Shown one piece after another: positions 48,044 to 60,402 of a DNA stretch of 64,000 nt. A program made the position numbers and the translations under genes. The first letter of the stretch is position 1. Every line of letters begins with the position of its first letter. This DNA is from Gnomoniopsis sp. IMI 355080 (Eukaryota; Ascomycota; Sordariomycetes; Diaporthales; Gnomoniaceae): positions 62,001 through 126,000 of the forward strand of contig JAPEVC010000082.1 in the NCBI GenBank assembly GCA_027946555.1, read 5' to 3'. Below the pieces are notes generated by a model. The model was not told the origin of the DNA, did not search any database, and was given only the letters and a program-made list of their open reading frames with translations.

Positions 48044-49925
48044 ATGTCACCGCGAGGCCCAGCTCCATCCCAGCCCGCGACGGGCAAGCCTGAACTCGAC
48101 GAGGTCGAGAAGGCCGACAAGTTTTTCGACGATGAGGACCTGATCGCTCCGACCGCCGAGGAGAAGGCAGCCTATGTTCGAAAACTAGACTTCCATATCA
48201 TGCCGGTCATCTTCCTCATTTATATGCTTTCTGTGCTTGTACGTCTTTTGCAAAGCCCACCTTCCATACCCCCAAACTACGGCCACTAGTTGTCTGACAT
48301 AAAACCCCGCGATTCACAGGACCGGTCGAACTTGGGCAACGCACACCAAGCCGGCCTTGACGATGGCATCGGTCTTGTTGGGAACCAGTACAACCTGTTA
48401 GGAACCATCTTTTACATTGGCTGTGAGTCACCCCAATACTATAATCGCAACAGTTTACTGGATTTCGGCGTGGATGTGCCCTTGTCCCAGTCCTCCAGGA
48501 GTTCCGCGTCGTGTGCAATAGCTTACAATGGCCTTCCACTGGCAGATATCATCTCCATGTGGACAGTCGCTGGATGGAAAGCCTTCCCAGCGCATATTTG
48601 GTGCGCCTGTGTGGTATTTGCATGGTCTGCGTTGTCCTCACTCCAAGCTTCGGTACACAACTTCTCAGGGCTCGCGGCCATACGATTTTTTCTTGGCATA
48701 TTCGAGGCCATGTACGCAGGTGTTCCTGTCTATCTGTCCTTCTTTTACCCGCGAGACAAGATCGGCTTCAGACAAGGCCTCTTCATCTCCGGCAGTGCCC
48801 TCGCAAACGCCTACGGTGGAGCCTTGGGTTATGCTGTAAGATTACAGATACCTTCAGTCTCGGACGACACTGTACATACTAATTCCTTTGCAAACAGATT
48901 CTGTTGATCAAGAGCAGCGTACCTTCATGGAGAATTCTCTTCCTCATCGAAGGCCTCCCCACCATGCTTATGACGATCCTCGCATTCTTCATGCTTCCTG
49001 ACAGCATTCGTGACGCCCGTTTCCTCTCCGAGCGGGAAAAGGAAGTAGGATCTTTCTGCGTGAATGAGGGCCAGGTCGCGGACACCGAAGAGGGAAAACA
49101 CAACGGATTGCGCATCAAAGAGCTACTTGCTGGCCTCAGGGATTGGCGGAGCTTCGTCACCGGCATTATCTACTTTGGCTGCAATGTGAGCAACCACCTC
49201 AGGACCCCTCAGCTAATGTGTTTCTAACGATACTTCACCAGGTATCATTCGCGAGCTTGCCGCTCTTCGTGCCCAGCATCATAGCCGAGATTGGAATCTT
49301 CTCTAGTCTTCAGGCAAACGGCTTGTCGGCACCGCCCTATCTTTTATGTTTCTTCACGATCCTTGCTGTCAACTTCTTGGCGGATAAGATCCGTCTTCGA
49401 GGCCCTTTCATAAGCTTCTTTGGGCTCGTTGCTGCCATTGGCTTCATCCTGCTGGCCGTGTCAAGAAATCCAGTCGCACGATATATCGGTGTTTACTTGG
49501 CGATCTTGATTTTCGTGTCTGTGTCGCTCATGATGTCCTGGGTGTCGAATATGCACTCTACCGAGAGCAAAAGAACAGGAGGTTGGGCAATATTCCAGTA
49601 GGTTTCTATTCCTGCTCTTTCAAGAGGCGTCGTGTCCAGACCTCGCTTGCGCCGCTTCGGCAGATTTCTAACGGATAACAGGACATTGGGTCAGTGTGGT
49701 CCCTTGTTGGGGACCAACGTCTTTCCAGCCGACGAAAAGCCGTACTACACAAAAGGCTCTTGGATATCTACCGCGTTCTGTCTGTTGGTTGCCGTTGTCT
49801 CCGCCGGCTTGAGCTTCTCTCTTTGGAGAGAGAACAAGAAACTGGATAGGATCTTCAACGAAAATCCGGACGACGACACACAGAATGATGTGAGAACTCC
49901 AAGAGGCTTCAGGTACATTATCTGA
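48044..49925 (+). CDS. MFS permease, Dal5/Tna1 (anion:cation symporter) family
   Basis: Six exons (48044-48238, 48320-48422, 48546-48835, 48898-49185, 49242-49597, 49682-49925) encode 491 aa. The family imports allantoate, nicotinate, pantothenate, small peptides and other organic anions across the plasma membrane. Signature text is present: RKLDFHIMPVIFLIYMLSVLDRSNLGNAH in pieces around the first intron, IRFFLGIFEAMYAGVPVYLSFFYPR, WRILFLIEGLPT and GTNVFPADEKPYYTKG. About twelve hydrophobic helices can be counted after splicing. The second intron (123 bases) is the longest; its acceptor (CTGGCAG at 48539-48545) was fixed by the conserved continuation of the helix. The substrate cannot be told. 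Its place next to an organic-acid oxidase would suit a carboxylate substrate, which is inference. Confidence 0.9.
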
Positions 49926-50760
49926 TTGCATTGGATTTTTAAGCGAGCTCATTTACCCCAAATGCCGAAGACAGCCCCAGGACTGGGAACGTCCTGGTTA
50001 GGAGGTCTACAGAAGAAGTCCAAAATGTTCAGATACCCTTAGCAACGCGTAAACATGAGGAGGAATAACATACCTAGGTATCCTCGAGCCCAAAATTGAA
50101 TTGGCAGGTTTGAAAGGGTTTGACAAGAACTGGGAAGTAGCAACGGCCAAAATTTCATGATAGGTTGATATGCGACTGCGCAGTAACCACTTGTCGCATG
50201 GGCAATATTGAATGTCTCCGAGGGCATGAGGCCTGAATGCTGAAACCATCCGCCCAGAGACCATCCGATCGGAAACTGTAGATATAGGTACTTGATGAAG
50301 TTATATCGTAGGTAGCCTACAAACAACGCATTCAATTATTGGGGAAATGACACTCTGGAATGGATGTGTTGCGAGAAAACAGGGGGCCTGAGGTAACCAG
50401 AACTAATAGCCTGCAAACCTCAAAGACTACGCGCCGTTCGTCCGAACAGCTAATGGGTAGAAATGATAATGGTGATGTGTTTCGTTAATGCCAGCGGACT
50501 GGCTCTACCGCAACGTTTCGCCCCATGTTGACTGCCCACGCAATTGGATGATTTTGCGGCTTGCGCAGGCAGCCGTGGCCGACTTCCCGGTTACTGACCT
50601 CAGCGCACCCTTTCTCGGTGAGGCGCCGCGTCTCCCTGCTTAAGGTAAGCCGAACACCATAATCACCTTATCATGGGACCTATATTTGTTACGCTCGAAG
50701 ATCAATCCACTTTGCATCTTTGTCTCGTCCGTCAAGAACGGAACTTCTCACCTGCACAAT
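49926..50760. other. Intergenic: MFS 3' region and promoter of VWA gene
   Basis: No gene seen. A perfect TACCTAGGTA palindrome lies at 50071-50080. Confidence 0.55.
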
Positions 50761-52909
50761 ATGGCTACCTCCAAATCACAAGGGCCGTCCAAAGTTGATC
50801 CAGCAGCGCCGCCTGCTTACTCTGAAAGCATTCCACATCATCACCACCAGAACGCGGTTATCGCCGCGGCAGAAATCCGCGCGCGAGATGAGGTATACAG
50901 TTTGTCCAGGCCCAGCCCTAGATCTCATCAACTGACATTCCTCTAGCAAGAAATGCAGCAACTCCTCCAGTTTGTCCAGTTACACTACCGCATCTATAAC
51001 ACGGACCTTGAGCCACCAGAACATGACGTAGACTACTACTGCACATGTAAATCATGCGGGTACAAAAGGCGCAAGGCTGCCCGCTACAGGACCCAGGACA
51101 TCTGGTCGAAAGCAGTCATGTATCCTGGCGAAAAGGCCTACAATGATAACACGGCAACGTTGGGCTGGAGAAACCCTTATCGCTTCGGTGTCGTTTCACC
51201 CTACGGTCCGTTTGCCAGCTATGGCGGGGGATCCGCATCTTTCGGACAGTTTAGCACAGGTGTCTGGGCTGGAATGAGGCCAATCCCGAAGTATCATACC
51301 AAAGCAATCCAGCAAACAATTCAGCTCAATAATACACTCAACCAGCGAGCGCAAAGTGACGTCGATGCAAGGGAACCCTCCCAGAGCATATGGGATGAAC
51401 AGGCCACAACCAAAGAACAGGAGAAGAAGATAGCCGTTGAGGCTGCATCTAAACGCATGTCCAGACTGGGTCGGGCTAAAGAGTTCCTTCACATCAGGTC
51501 AGCGGAGCAGAAAGCGGTCGAGGAGGCACGAATCCTCCAAGATTCGATTCTTGCCGAGGAACTTGGCCGCTGGCCTGATGAGAACTGGAGAGATATCGTG
51601 ACTATGTATCAAGAAAAAATGGGCATGGCTAGGAAAATTGCACACCTTCGCACTCATCGTCCCATCCAATACCTACACCTACTTAGAGCTGGTTATTTTG
51701 AGCCGATTCCTGTGGCCTGGGCGGACAGAGCATCAAACCCTCTCAAATTCACCGTGGATGCTGCGGCAGGTGAGTCCTTCTTATTCCACGAGTTCCTCCC
51801 CCACAAAGCCCACTGTTTGAACAATCGTTTGCTGAGATGTGGTCATTTCATAGGATGGAGAGGTATCACCCCTACCTGGCGTGGTTTCGAGGACACTGCA
51901 GAAGAGCGGTTGTATTGGGTCCTAAACCATCGCGAGGGAACATCCGGCTCAGTCATGAAGCCCGATTTCATCTCAGCAATGAACATGGCCCAAGCCCGAA
52001 TGGCCTCAGCGGTCGAGCCACCACCAGCATACTTCTCGGACACCGACGTATGTCGCCAATACAAGTCTCATGGCTATTCGAAGCAAGTCATGCCGGCGCC
52101 GTTCCATGCATTCGACCGTCCGGAAGCAGCAACGGACGACACTATGATTTTGCTTGACGTCTCTGGGTCCATGGACTTCAAGCCGGTGAGGCCCGTGTAC
52201 GATCAGTACACTATTACGGAGTACACACCATCTACCCAACCAAAAAACAAGGGTCAGTTATGCATGCATCTTTTCACCGAGACATCGTCAGCTGATAACA
52301 CATCCAGAGGTTGCAAAAGCCATCATCCGCCGCTTTGTCGATGCCATGTCAAACCACGCCCACATTCCCGGGGTCGGCTACGACCTCGCCACCTTCTCGA
52401 CCCATGCCAAATATGTCGGCGTCGTCAACCATCACAATTTTGACGAAAAATGGCGGACCCTTGCCATTGGCGGAGGCACGCGGGTAATGACCGGTTGGCA
52501 ACTCGTCAAGAACCTACACTTCCAGAAGCATTCAGCCTCCGCGACTCATCACCCCGTCTACGGCTGGCAAGCTGGACCGGAAACGCCCATGCTCCGGTTA
52601 CTGCTGCTGCTTGACGGCGAGGCGCAAGACATGGACGAGTTCGAGCTGGACTTGTTGGGTCTGTCCTGGGCGCATGTGACCATCTTCTTGATCGGGGTGG
52701 ATGGCTGTCCGCATCATCATCGGCATGCCAATGAGCTGCAGCGGATCAGTGATGTGAACCACCATGTATCGTTTGTGGATGCACAGGGCAACTGTCCAGA
52801 GAGGTTTGTAACTCATGAATTGCTGAAGAGACATTTGGGTTATGATGTTTCATTGCAGGAGTTTGAAGAACTGGAGGAATTACCTGTTTATACGGAAGCA
52901 GCTACTTAA
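50761..52909 (+). CDS. Unknown protein with CxCxxC motif and VWA domain
   Basis: I do not know a named family member. Spliced model: exons 50761-50892, 50947-51769, 51854-52252 and 52308-52909, 651 aa. Residues 20-30 are His-rich. At 76-81 is C-T-C-K-S-C followed by a basic KRRKAARY, a possible small metal site. A helical, charged region (about 140-260) follows. The C-terminal third is a von Willebrand A domain with a complete-looking metal-ion-dependent adhesion site: ILLDVSGSM (Asp420, Ser422, Ser424), GVGYDLATFST and LAIGGGTRVMTGW. No signal peptide or membrane helix, so likely intracellular. The second intron is 84 bases and stays open in frame, so retention would add 28 residues (679 aa); donor GTGAGT and acceptor TTTCATAG argue that it is a real intron. 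Intracellular VWA proteins often act in multi-protein complexes. Confidence 0.82.
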
Positions 52910-53649
52910 ACACTTGAATAATTCATAGTTTTTGCTGCTATCCAATCGTATCATTCAGCAAACCCGTCTTTGTGTCTTTTCCTGAGACGGCGCCTCTTGA
53001 CGATAAGACTTTAGAAAATCGGCTTCTCAGCTACGCGGCCGAGTCAAGCAATCTGCAAAGGATCAGAATTGGCAAATCAAAGACAGAATGTGGTCGAAGT
53101 GGGTGATTTCTTGCTCGGCTGAAGTTACTACGTTGGGATACTTCTAGCCCTTCCCTTATACCGGTGGCTTGACCAGACACTCGGTAAAGTATCTGGGAGG
53201 TATATGCAGGGTAGCACACCGGCAAAAAATGATGTAAGACACGCCGGGAAAAAACCAAGAGCAACATTCTAATAAATCCTTGTTGCCAGGAAGCCACGCG
53301 ACTGTCGCAGCCCTACGGTAGTGTAGAAGCCACAGATAAGCTCCCTGGAGCATCCTCCTCCCTCCCATTCCTGATTGGCTTGGCAAGGCCGCGACGTATG
53401 CACCCTTCCGATTTGGGACACACGCCCGCTCGGTCAGATATCGTCTCACAATCTTGATAAGTTCACATTAGACGCTATATGTCAAATCTCACTTCAATTA
53501 TGGAGTTCCTTGTTCATATCCTCATAATATAAATATCTTTGGTACGACGGGGGAGAGTGCGACCGCCTTGTAGGAACACCACAGTTCATATATATATACA
53601 CAGCTGTCGATCCGAAAGTACATCGCAGGAAGGGATTAGGGATATCACT
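52910..53649. other. Intergenic: promoter of APC permease
   Basis: No gene seen. A TATATATATA element lies near 53588-53597, about 55 bases upstream of the permease start codon. Confidence 0.55.
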
Positions 53650-55723
53650 ATGGATGCCTCCTCGATAGAACGGCGGCCATCTGCGAACGCGGCCGCAGTA
53701 CATGGCCACGATGAAGACCGCCTCGCCCAATTTGGCTATGAACAGGAGTTGAAGAGAGACTGGGGTTTGGCGCACAACTTCGGCGTTTCGTTCAGTATCA
53801 TCAGCGTCATCACCGGAATTACGACACTCTTCAGCTATGGACTCAACACCGGTGCGTGCTCGCGGGCTTATATTCCATCTCCCATTCGTTGAAATTACCT
53901 CTCCCGCGAAGAGGTTGGCCTGCACCTCGTGGGATTGCCCCTGAGACACACTGTGAGCTGAATGTGATAAGAATCACTTACTAACAAAGAACATAAGGCG
54001 GCCCGGGCGTCATGAGTGTCGGTTGGATCGTTGTGTCCTTCTTCACCATGATCGTCGCGATCGCAATGGCTGAGATTGTCTCTGCTATACCCACAAGCGG
54101 TGGGCCATATTTCTGGGCAGCCCTACTTGCGCCGCCTCGATGGAGTCCTTTCGCGGCATGGCTAACGGGCTGGTTCAACCTGCTCGGGCAAGTTGCTGTG
54201 ACGACAGGCATTAGCTTTGGTATGTCCCTTCTTCTTGGTGCTTCAAAGCCTCTGACTTCTAGGTTTGCCCTGGAGAAATACTCAAAGTAGAAGACAACGG
54301 AATTTGAATTTCACGAGACGCTAATACCTTTTCTTCAGGCCTTGCTGGCCTGATAACCGTCGCAGCGAAAGTTAAAAACCCGGATTTCGAGGGGACCGCG
54401 GCGCAAACCATTGGGATATACGCGGCGGTGCTGGTCTCTCACGCCATGGTGAACACCTTCGGCGTGCACATCCTCAGGTACCTGAACAACTTTTCGATAT
54501 TGTTGCACAGCGTTGGTGTGACCGCCATCGCCATCGCCGTCCTCGCAAAGGCGCCTATTCACCAATCTGGGAAATTCGTCTTTGCCACGTTCTATGATGG
54601 CACGGGGCTGGAGGGAATCGGATGGAGCATTCGAGCGAGTCCAGCTTACATTGCTGTATGTGGCTCCCTAATGAGCCAGTATACGCTGACCGGATTCGAT
54701 GCTTCGGCTCATCTATCGGAGGAGACTAGGAATGCTGACTGGAGCGCCCCGATCGGAGTGGTCTCGAGTGTCGGGTTCAGTGCTATCTTTGGCTTCTTCG
54801 TTCTGATGGGTAAGGCTCACACCTCTTTCTCCCGACCTCCAGGCTTAACGGAGTGCTGACTGATCAACTGTAGCGTTCCTGTTCTCCATCCAGAATTTTG
54901 CCGATACTCTGGACAATGAGTACTCCCAACCTGTCTTCAAGATCCTGTTTGATGTATTTGGTGAGGAAGGGGCCCTGGCAGTCTTTTCTGTTATCATTGG
55001 TAAATTGTTCTTCTATCTAACGTGGATGCTGTTACTCCTCGAAGACCTGTAACAGCATCTGATCTACCTCGTTTGACTGCTGATCGGTTTGCAGTATGCG
55101 TCTGGCATTGCGGACTGTTTTCCATGACGTCCAATAGTCGCATGATGTTCGCCTTCTCTCGAGATGGCGGCATTCCGTCCTTCTTCCACAAGGTGGACGA
55201 GCGGTTCCGATCGCCTATCCGCACCGTCTGGCTCGCGGCCACTTTATCCTTTGTTCTGGCCCTTCCGTCCCTCGGATCGAGCGTAGCGTTTGCTGCGGCC
55301 ACCTCGATCGCGACCATTGGGCTGTACATATCTTACGGAATTCCCATCCTCATAGGCCTCCTCTGGCACCGCAGCTTTGTAGCCATGAAAGGCCCTTTCA
55401 ACCTCGGGGCCCTATCTCGCGTAGTGGCCGCGACAGCGTGCTCGTGGATCGGCTTCATAACTGTCGTCTTTTGTCTTCCGACTTCGAACCCCGTGACCAG
55501 TCAGACGTTGAATTACACCGTCGTCGCGGTGGGCATAATAGGAGTCGGCGCCGTGGGCTCTTGGGTGGTTTGGGCTCGGAAGTGGTTTACTGGACCGGCA
55601 GAGGAGGTCGCCGAGGCTATGCGTCTAGGCGTGGATCCGACCGAGCCCGGTGCTTTGGAGCAGAAAGAGGCGGAGGCGATGGGACGTTCCAAGGAGCCCA
55701 TTGCGTCAAGTGAGTCGACCTAA
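53650..55723 (+). CDS. Amino-acid/GABA permease, APC superfamily
   Basis: Five exons (53650-53851, 53998-54219, 54339-54809, 54874-54999, 55095-55723) encode 549 aa. The fungal amino-acid/choline/GABA permease group (yeast Uga4, Hnm1; Aspergillus GabA) is indicated by GYEQELKRDWGLAHNFGVSFS, SYGLNTGGPGVMSVGWIVVS, MAEIVSAIPTSGGPYFWAALLAP, GFDASAHLSEETRNADWSAP and MMFAFSRDGGIPSFFHKV. Twelve membrane helices are expected between residues 45 and 510, with a charged cytosolic C-terminal tail. All four introns are phase 1 and fall in or beside GG or GA dipeptides. Imports amino acids, GABA, choline or polyamines at the plasma membrane; the substrate is not resolved. Regulation by nitrogen source is likely from the family, not shown here. 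Confidence 0.92.
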
Positions 55724-56311
55724 GACCGAGTGGCTTTCTTCCATCATATATGCCTCGGTGATCAATTTGTACCTAGCCGTGCGGTACAGCAACTCGAGGG
55801 ACCAGGCTGTCATGACAAGCAACAAATGATACCTAGCTTTGCCATCAAGTCCAAATTTCATACCATAATATTCGCACTTGGGTACGACGCTGAAGTCGAG
55901 GGTGAGCATTGTAAAAGATTCCTTCGCAGATTGTGTGCAGTAAGACTCGGTGCGGCCCCCCCCCCCCGGGACAGAAACAAAACCTGTGCTCAAAGGGACA
56001 TTCCACTTCCTCGCACATCAATTCGACTAATAGATAACTTCAAGGGGAAAATACTCCAGGGCTGGTGAATGAATTAGATTAGCGCAAGACACGCGCTCTA
56101 TGGTCAGTGGCTCGCGTGGGGACTGTGCCACCGGCACCAGGCAGCAGCCGGACCCACTCGCTCTCCTGCCTACAAGCCGTCGCCGTATATATGACTGCAA
56201 AGAGTGTAAATATATATTGCGCACTCCATAAGACATATCGACCTTTTTAGTTTGTTCTTTTTATGCTCATCGTCACTTTCTTGTGCCCCGACTGAACAAG
56301 TAGGATATGCC
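55724..56311. other. Intergenic with a 12-C tract
   Basis: No gene seen. A run of twelve C lies at 55956-55967. Confidence 0.55.
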
Positions 56312-57433
56312 ATGGGAAACGTGGTTACCAGGAAACATCAGCCCAACATGCAGAATCATCACTACCAAGAACAGCCACCACTCAACCTACAGAATTATCA
56401 CTACCAAGACCAGTCGCCACTCTTTGGTATCCTTCCGGGCGAGATACGCAACAAAATCTTCGCTTATTCGCTTGTGCAATATGAAGACGATTCTGCAGCG
56501 TACCCCGAGGACTCGTACTGGTATCGTCCAGGCTTCAAGGGACCGAAGAAGGCCAGCAGTTCTCTCCTAGAGACATGTAAGCTAGCATACGCGGAGGGAC
56601 AACAAGTCTTCTTGGAAGAACTCGAATGGGCATTCTGGTTCGGTTAGTCACTCCCTGAGTTGCCATAGGAGCAGGACCTCGATGACTTCAAGGTGTTAAT
56701 CCACTCCATCTCTTCAGACCGCGGACCGCACGGTCGTTCGGGCTACAAGGCCTGCGAAAACTTCTTCAACAAGCTCACCCCATCTCAAGTCCGCAGCCTT
56801 GAGCAGGTCCGCTTCTTCACCCAGATGTACTGGCTAGAAGACGGCGATGCGCTCAACAGCATCTTTGCCAACGCAAACTTCCGCCCCTCGAAGCTGACCA
56901 TTACGATCCGCTATTCGGATTGGTGGTGGTGGGAGTCCGACGCGCGGCTCACGATGCGTCAGGACTGGCTGGCCAAGTTTCGCGGATCACCTGGCCTGCG
57001 GGAGCTGCGGGTCGAGTACGAGACGTTATCGTGGAAGCAGGCTGAAATGATGGCCATTGTGACACGAAACAAAGATTGGCGGCTGGCTGTGACGGATGGA
57101 GGTCACTTGAGTGCCGAAGATACGCAGTTAGAGGAGTGGTGCTGGACAGGACCGAGCAAACTCGGTGGGCGGACGTGGAACCATCACGGAGAAGGAGATT
57201 CAGTCGAGTACGTCGTGGTCACTGACACGTGGAAGTATGTGGAGGGCCCGATTCCTGAGGACGTTCTGCAGAAGCAGAGAGCATTCTCACGTAAACTGTC
57301 TGCTAAGGAGGTTATTTGGGATGTGTCGGACTCTGATCAAGGGTCAGATGAAGTGACAGAAGATGAAGGGTCAGAGAATGAAGGGTCAGAAGATGAAGGA
57401 TCAGAGGACGAAGGATCACAAGATCAGGAATGA
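56312..57433 (+). CDS. Unknown protein with acidic repeat tail (F-box-like N-terminal segment)
   Basis: Exons 56312-56642 and 56718-57433 encode 348 aa. Near residues 37-52 is GILPGEIRNKIFAYSLV, the short helix motif (LPxEIRNxIF) found at the start of a large group of fungal proteins often annotated as F-box-like or DUF families; no full F-box is evident. Next comes LLETCKLAYAEGQQVFLEE, typical of the same group, then a region with a WWWWES run (about 189-194) and no known domain. The N-terminus contains two similar eleven-residue pieces (QNHHYQEQPPL and QNYHYQDQSPL). The C-terminus is a run of five-residue DEGSE-like repeats. Function unknown; likely cytosolic or nuclear. Confidence 0.8.
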
Positions 57434-58902
57434 TATCCGGATTGTACTGTACGACGGATCGCAGATACTTTTCTGAGCAACAATGGCACGCTCGCGTAAG
57501 TAATACATTGATGGTACGGACCGCAACCACTCCGCCACTACACAGAGAAAACCCCATGGGGTGCTGGGTGGAGCCGAATACAAGTATAAGTACATCAATG
57601 GAATCGGTACTGAAGTACGGAGGTACAAAAATAGTCTGTGGGCAAGGGGCCGTGTATGTACCACACATTATCGTGTTGCGGCTCATGGGACCTCCAGGAC
57701 CCCGACCGACTCGCTCGGCCCGTAGCGCAACATACTGTTCGTGATGTTTCCCTGAGTCGCGGCGCGCTCTCGAATTGGCTTGCATCTAGATAGATTTCCC
57801 GAGACAATTCGTTACTTTTTCCACGCATGTTTTGATAGGCGTATGTTGTCGCCGTCAAGCCCTATCATGGTGCACTCTTACGCCAGCGTAAGCAAAAAGA
57901 CAACGTTTCGGAAGCCAGGGTCTTGTCACCAGCTTCGAGTTTTGCTGGATGGCGAAACAAGGCTGCATAAACTTGCAAACAGCCTTGTGCAAGTCCCACA
58001 CTTCCTTTGCCAGCCTGCCGGCTGCTTACCAAAGACCACTACCAGACGGGCTAGATCAGCGCTTCCAGCATCCCGGGCCCGAAAGAGCGGGCCCCACTCC
58101 ACAAGTCCCATCAAAGCACGCCCGCCATCACGTAAATTTTACCAAATCGGCCAGAAATTTTCTGGTGTACCGAGCACACCGGTGGTCCTCCACCGCGACC
58201 CGCAAGCAGTTGGAGCTGTCAAGAAGAAGGAAAACGACGGCTTAACGAAGACCAGATCTCACAGCATCGACGATGCAAGGGCAATTGTTCAAGACCCCAT
58301 GGGGAAGCTCAAAACCCGCTCGACCATGCGGCTGGAGAATGGGTCGAATGAGCCCAAAAACGGAGTATGAATAGCTTCACGACGAGGCTCCGACTCCGGC
58401 TAGGGCAATGCTTGCTCGCCTGAGGTGCGTTCTCGCCCGGAACGAGGCGAACTAGGATCGGTGGGTTCCGTCGCCCCCCGTTTTGTGGGTAGAGCAGTCG
58501 TCAAGCGGCCATCATGCGGCGAGCCAGTGACGGACGAGGGAAAAGAAGCAGAGTCAGACGGTTTTATCGCCTTCCAGACTTGTCGTGTGTCCATCCGATC
58601 GCGGCGGCCGAGGTCAATAGATAAATCAGGATTAATTAATCATCCCCATGACCATCGCTACACATTTTGCTGCCTTTATATACAGCTTGGACTTCTAGGT
58701 GACGTGCTGGCCTTTGGGAAATTTCTTCTGACGCCTACCTAACCTAACCACATCCATCCTTTGGGGCAATCAAGAAGGGTTTTCGACACTGCTGGTCTTA
58801 CGACACGATTCTCACGAACATCACGAACAAGCAAGCGAAGTGAACCACGTCGACCACGTCAATAAAGGCACTTGGACTACAATTGGTCCCACCCTCGTGA
58901 GG
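57434..58902. other. Intergenic: unknown-protein 3' region and AAAP promoter
   Basis: 1.5 kb. A 196-codon open frame at 57780-58370 (+) has basic, low-information sequence, no motif and no splice partner, so I do not call it. The stretch before 58902 would hold the transporter promoter. Confidence 0.5.
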
Positions 58903-60402
58903 ATGGCAGCGACAAGTCAGGAAAAGCCAGCGAGGGCGTTGGACCTCGAGACCGGCTCAAACACGTCGGGGATCTCGGACAAGAAGAATTCGGACGCGTC
59001 AGCACCTCACGAAGATGACAAGACGATGTCGAGCCTCGCACGAGAAGAGGGCGAGGAGATCAACTATCACACGCTCTCATGGTGGTAAGTCGCCGAGGCC
59101 CCTGTATAATGGTGGTCGGCAGGCCACCCGCAATACACGAAAAGCAAGATTGTTGACACATTGCAAAGGAAGGCGGCAATTGTCCTCGTAGCAGAAACAG
59201 TGTCGCTGGGAGTGCTTTCGCTCCCATCTGTGCTTGCGACATTAGGCCTTGTACCGGGGATCGTGATTATCATCGTGATCGCAATCTTGTCGGGCTACTC
59301 GGGGCTTGTGTTTGGCGAATTCTGCCAGCGGTATCCGGATCTCCAATCTTTTGGCGATGCGGGCGAGGTGATGGCCAGGACGCTATGGGGGCCTCGATGG
59401 GGCTTCATCTGCCACGAAATCATGGGCTGGGGCCAGACCATCTTTATGGTGTTCGTGATGGGCAGCCATCTGTTGACTTGGACGATCGCACTCAACAACT
59501 TGACGGATAGCTCGCAGTGCACGATCATGTGGGCAGGAGTGGGACTGGTTGTCTTTTATGTGCTCAACACGCCCCGGACGCTGCAGTACACGTCGTACAT
59601 GAGCATAGCATCGACGCTGTCCATCTTCACGGCGGTCATTATCACCATTGTGGACGTGGCGATCGAGAAGCCCATCGGCAGCACGTCGATTGACATTTCG
59701 CGCGAATTGGGGTTCACAACGGCGTTTCTCTCGGTAACCAACATTGCGATTGCGTTTTGCGCGCACTCATGCTTCTTCACGGTCATGGCGGAGCTCAAGA
59801 ATAAAGAGGACTGGCCCAAGGCGCTGGCGGCGCTGCAGTTCCTGGACACGTCGTTGTACCTGATCGCGGCGATCGTGATCTATGTGTTTGTGGGACCAGA
59901 CGTACCGTCACCAGCGCTGTCGGCGGCGGGATCGGTGGTGGTGCGCAAGGTGATCTGGGGCATCGCACTGCCGACGATTGTGATTGCGGGCGTCATCTAC
60001 GCGCATGTGGCCGGCAAGTTCATCTTCTTCAAGGTGTTTGGTGAGACGCGGCACGTGGCGCGGCGGACGCTGCTGGGCACGATCAGCTGGCTCGTGCTGC
60101 TGCTGCTGCTGTGGGCCATTGCGTTCGTGATTGCCGAGTCAATCCCCATCTTCAACAGCCTGCTGAGTCTGGTAGCGGCGCTGTTTGTGTCGTGGTTCTC
60201 GTACGGGATTCCAGGGCTAATGTGGCTGTTCCTGTACCGGGGAGAGTACTTTTCGAGCTGGAAGATGATGGTGGGCCTGGTGACGAATGTGATGCTGTTC
60301 ATTGTCGGTCTGATGTTCTGCGTCCTGGGGCTGTGGAGCACGATTGCTAGTCTGGAAGGCAGTAGCTCATCGACGCCATGGACATGTGCCAGCAATGCAT
60401 AA
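58903..60402 (+). CDS. Amino-acid transporter, AAAP family (Mtr-like neutral amino acid permease)
   Basis: Exons 58903-59084 and 59169-60402 encode 471 aa. Belongs to the amino acid/auxin permease family and resembles Neurospora Mtr, which imports neutral and aromatic amino acids. Seen: INYHTLSWWKAAIVLVAETVS (split by the intron at the Trp codon), LSLPSVLATLGLVPG, FGEFCQRYPDLQSFGDAGE, ALNNLTDSSQCT and AHSCFFTVMAELKNKEDWPKAL. Eleven hydrophobic helices follow a 60-residue polar N-terminus. Base use is strikingly G/C-rich at third positions from 59200 to 60400 compared with its neighbours. Start chosen at the ATG at 58903. Plasma-membrane uptake is expected. Confidence 0.92.

Noticed and set aside
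57780..58370. 196-codon open frame on the plus strand in the gap before the AAAP transporter
   Set aside because: No domain, low-information basic sequence, no supported splice sites, and overlapping frames of similar quality in the same region.
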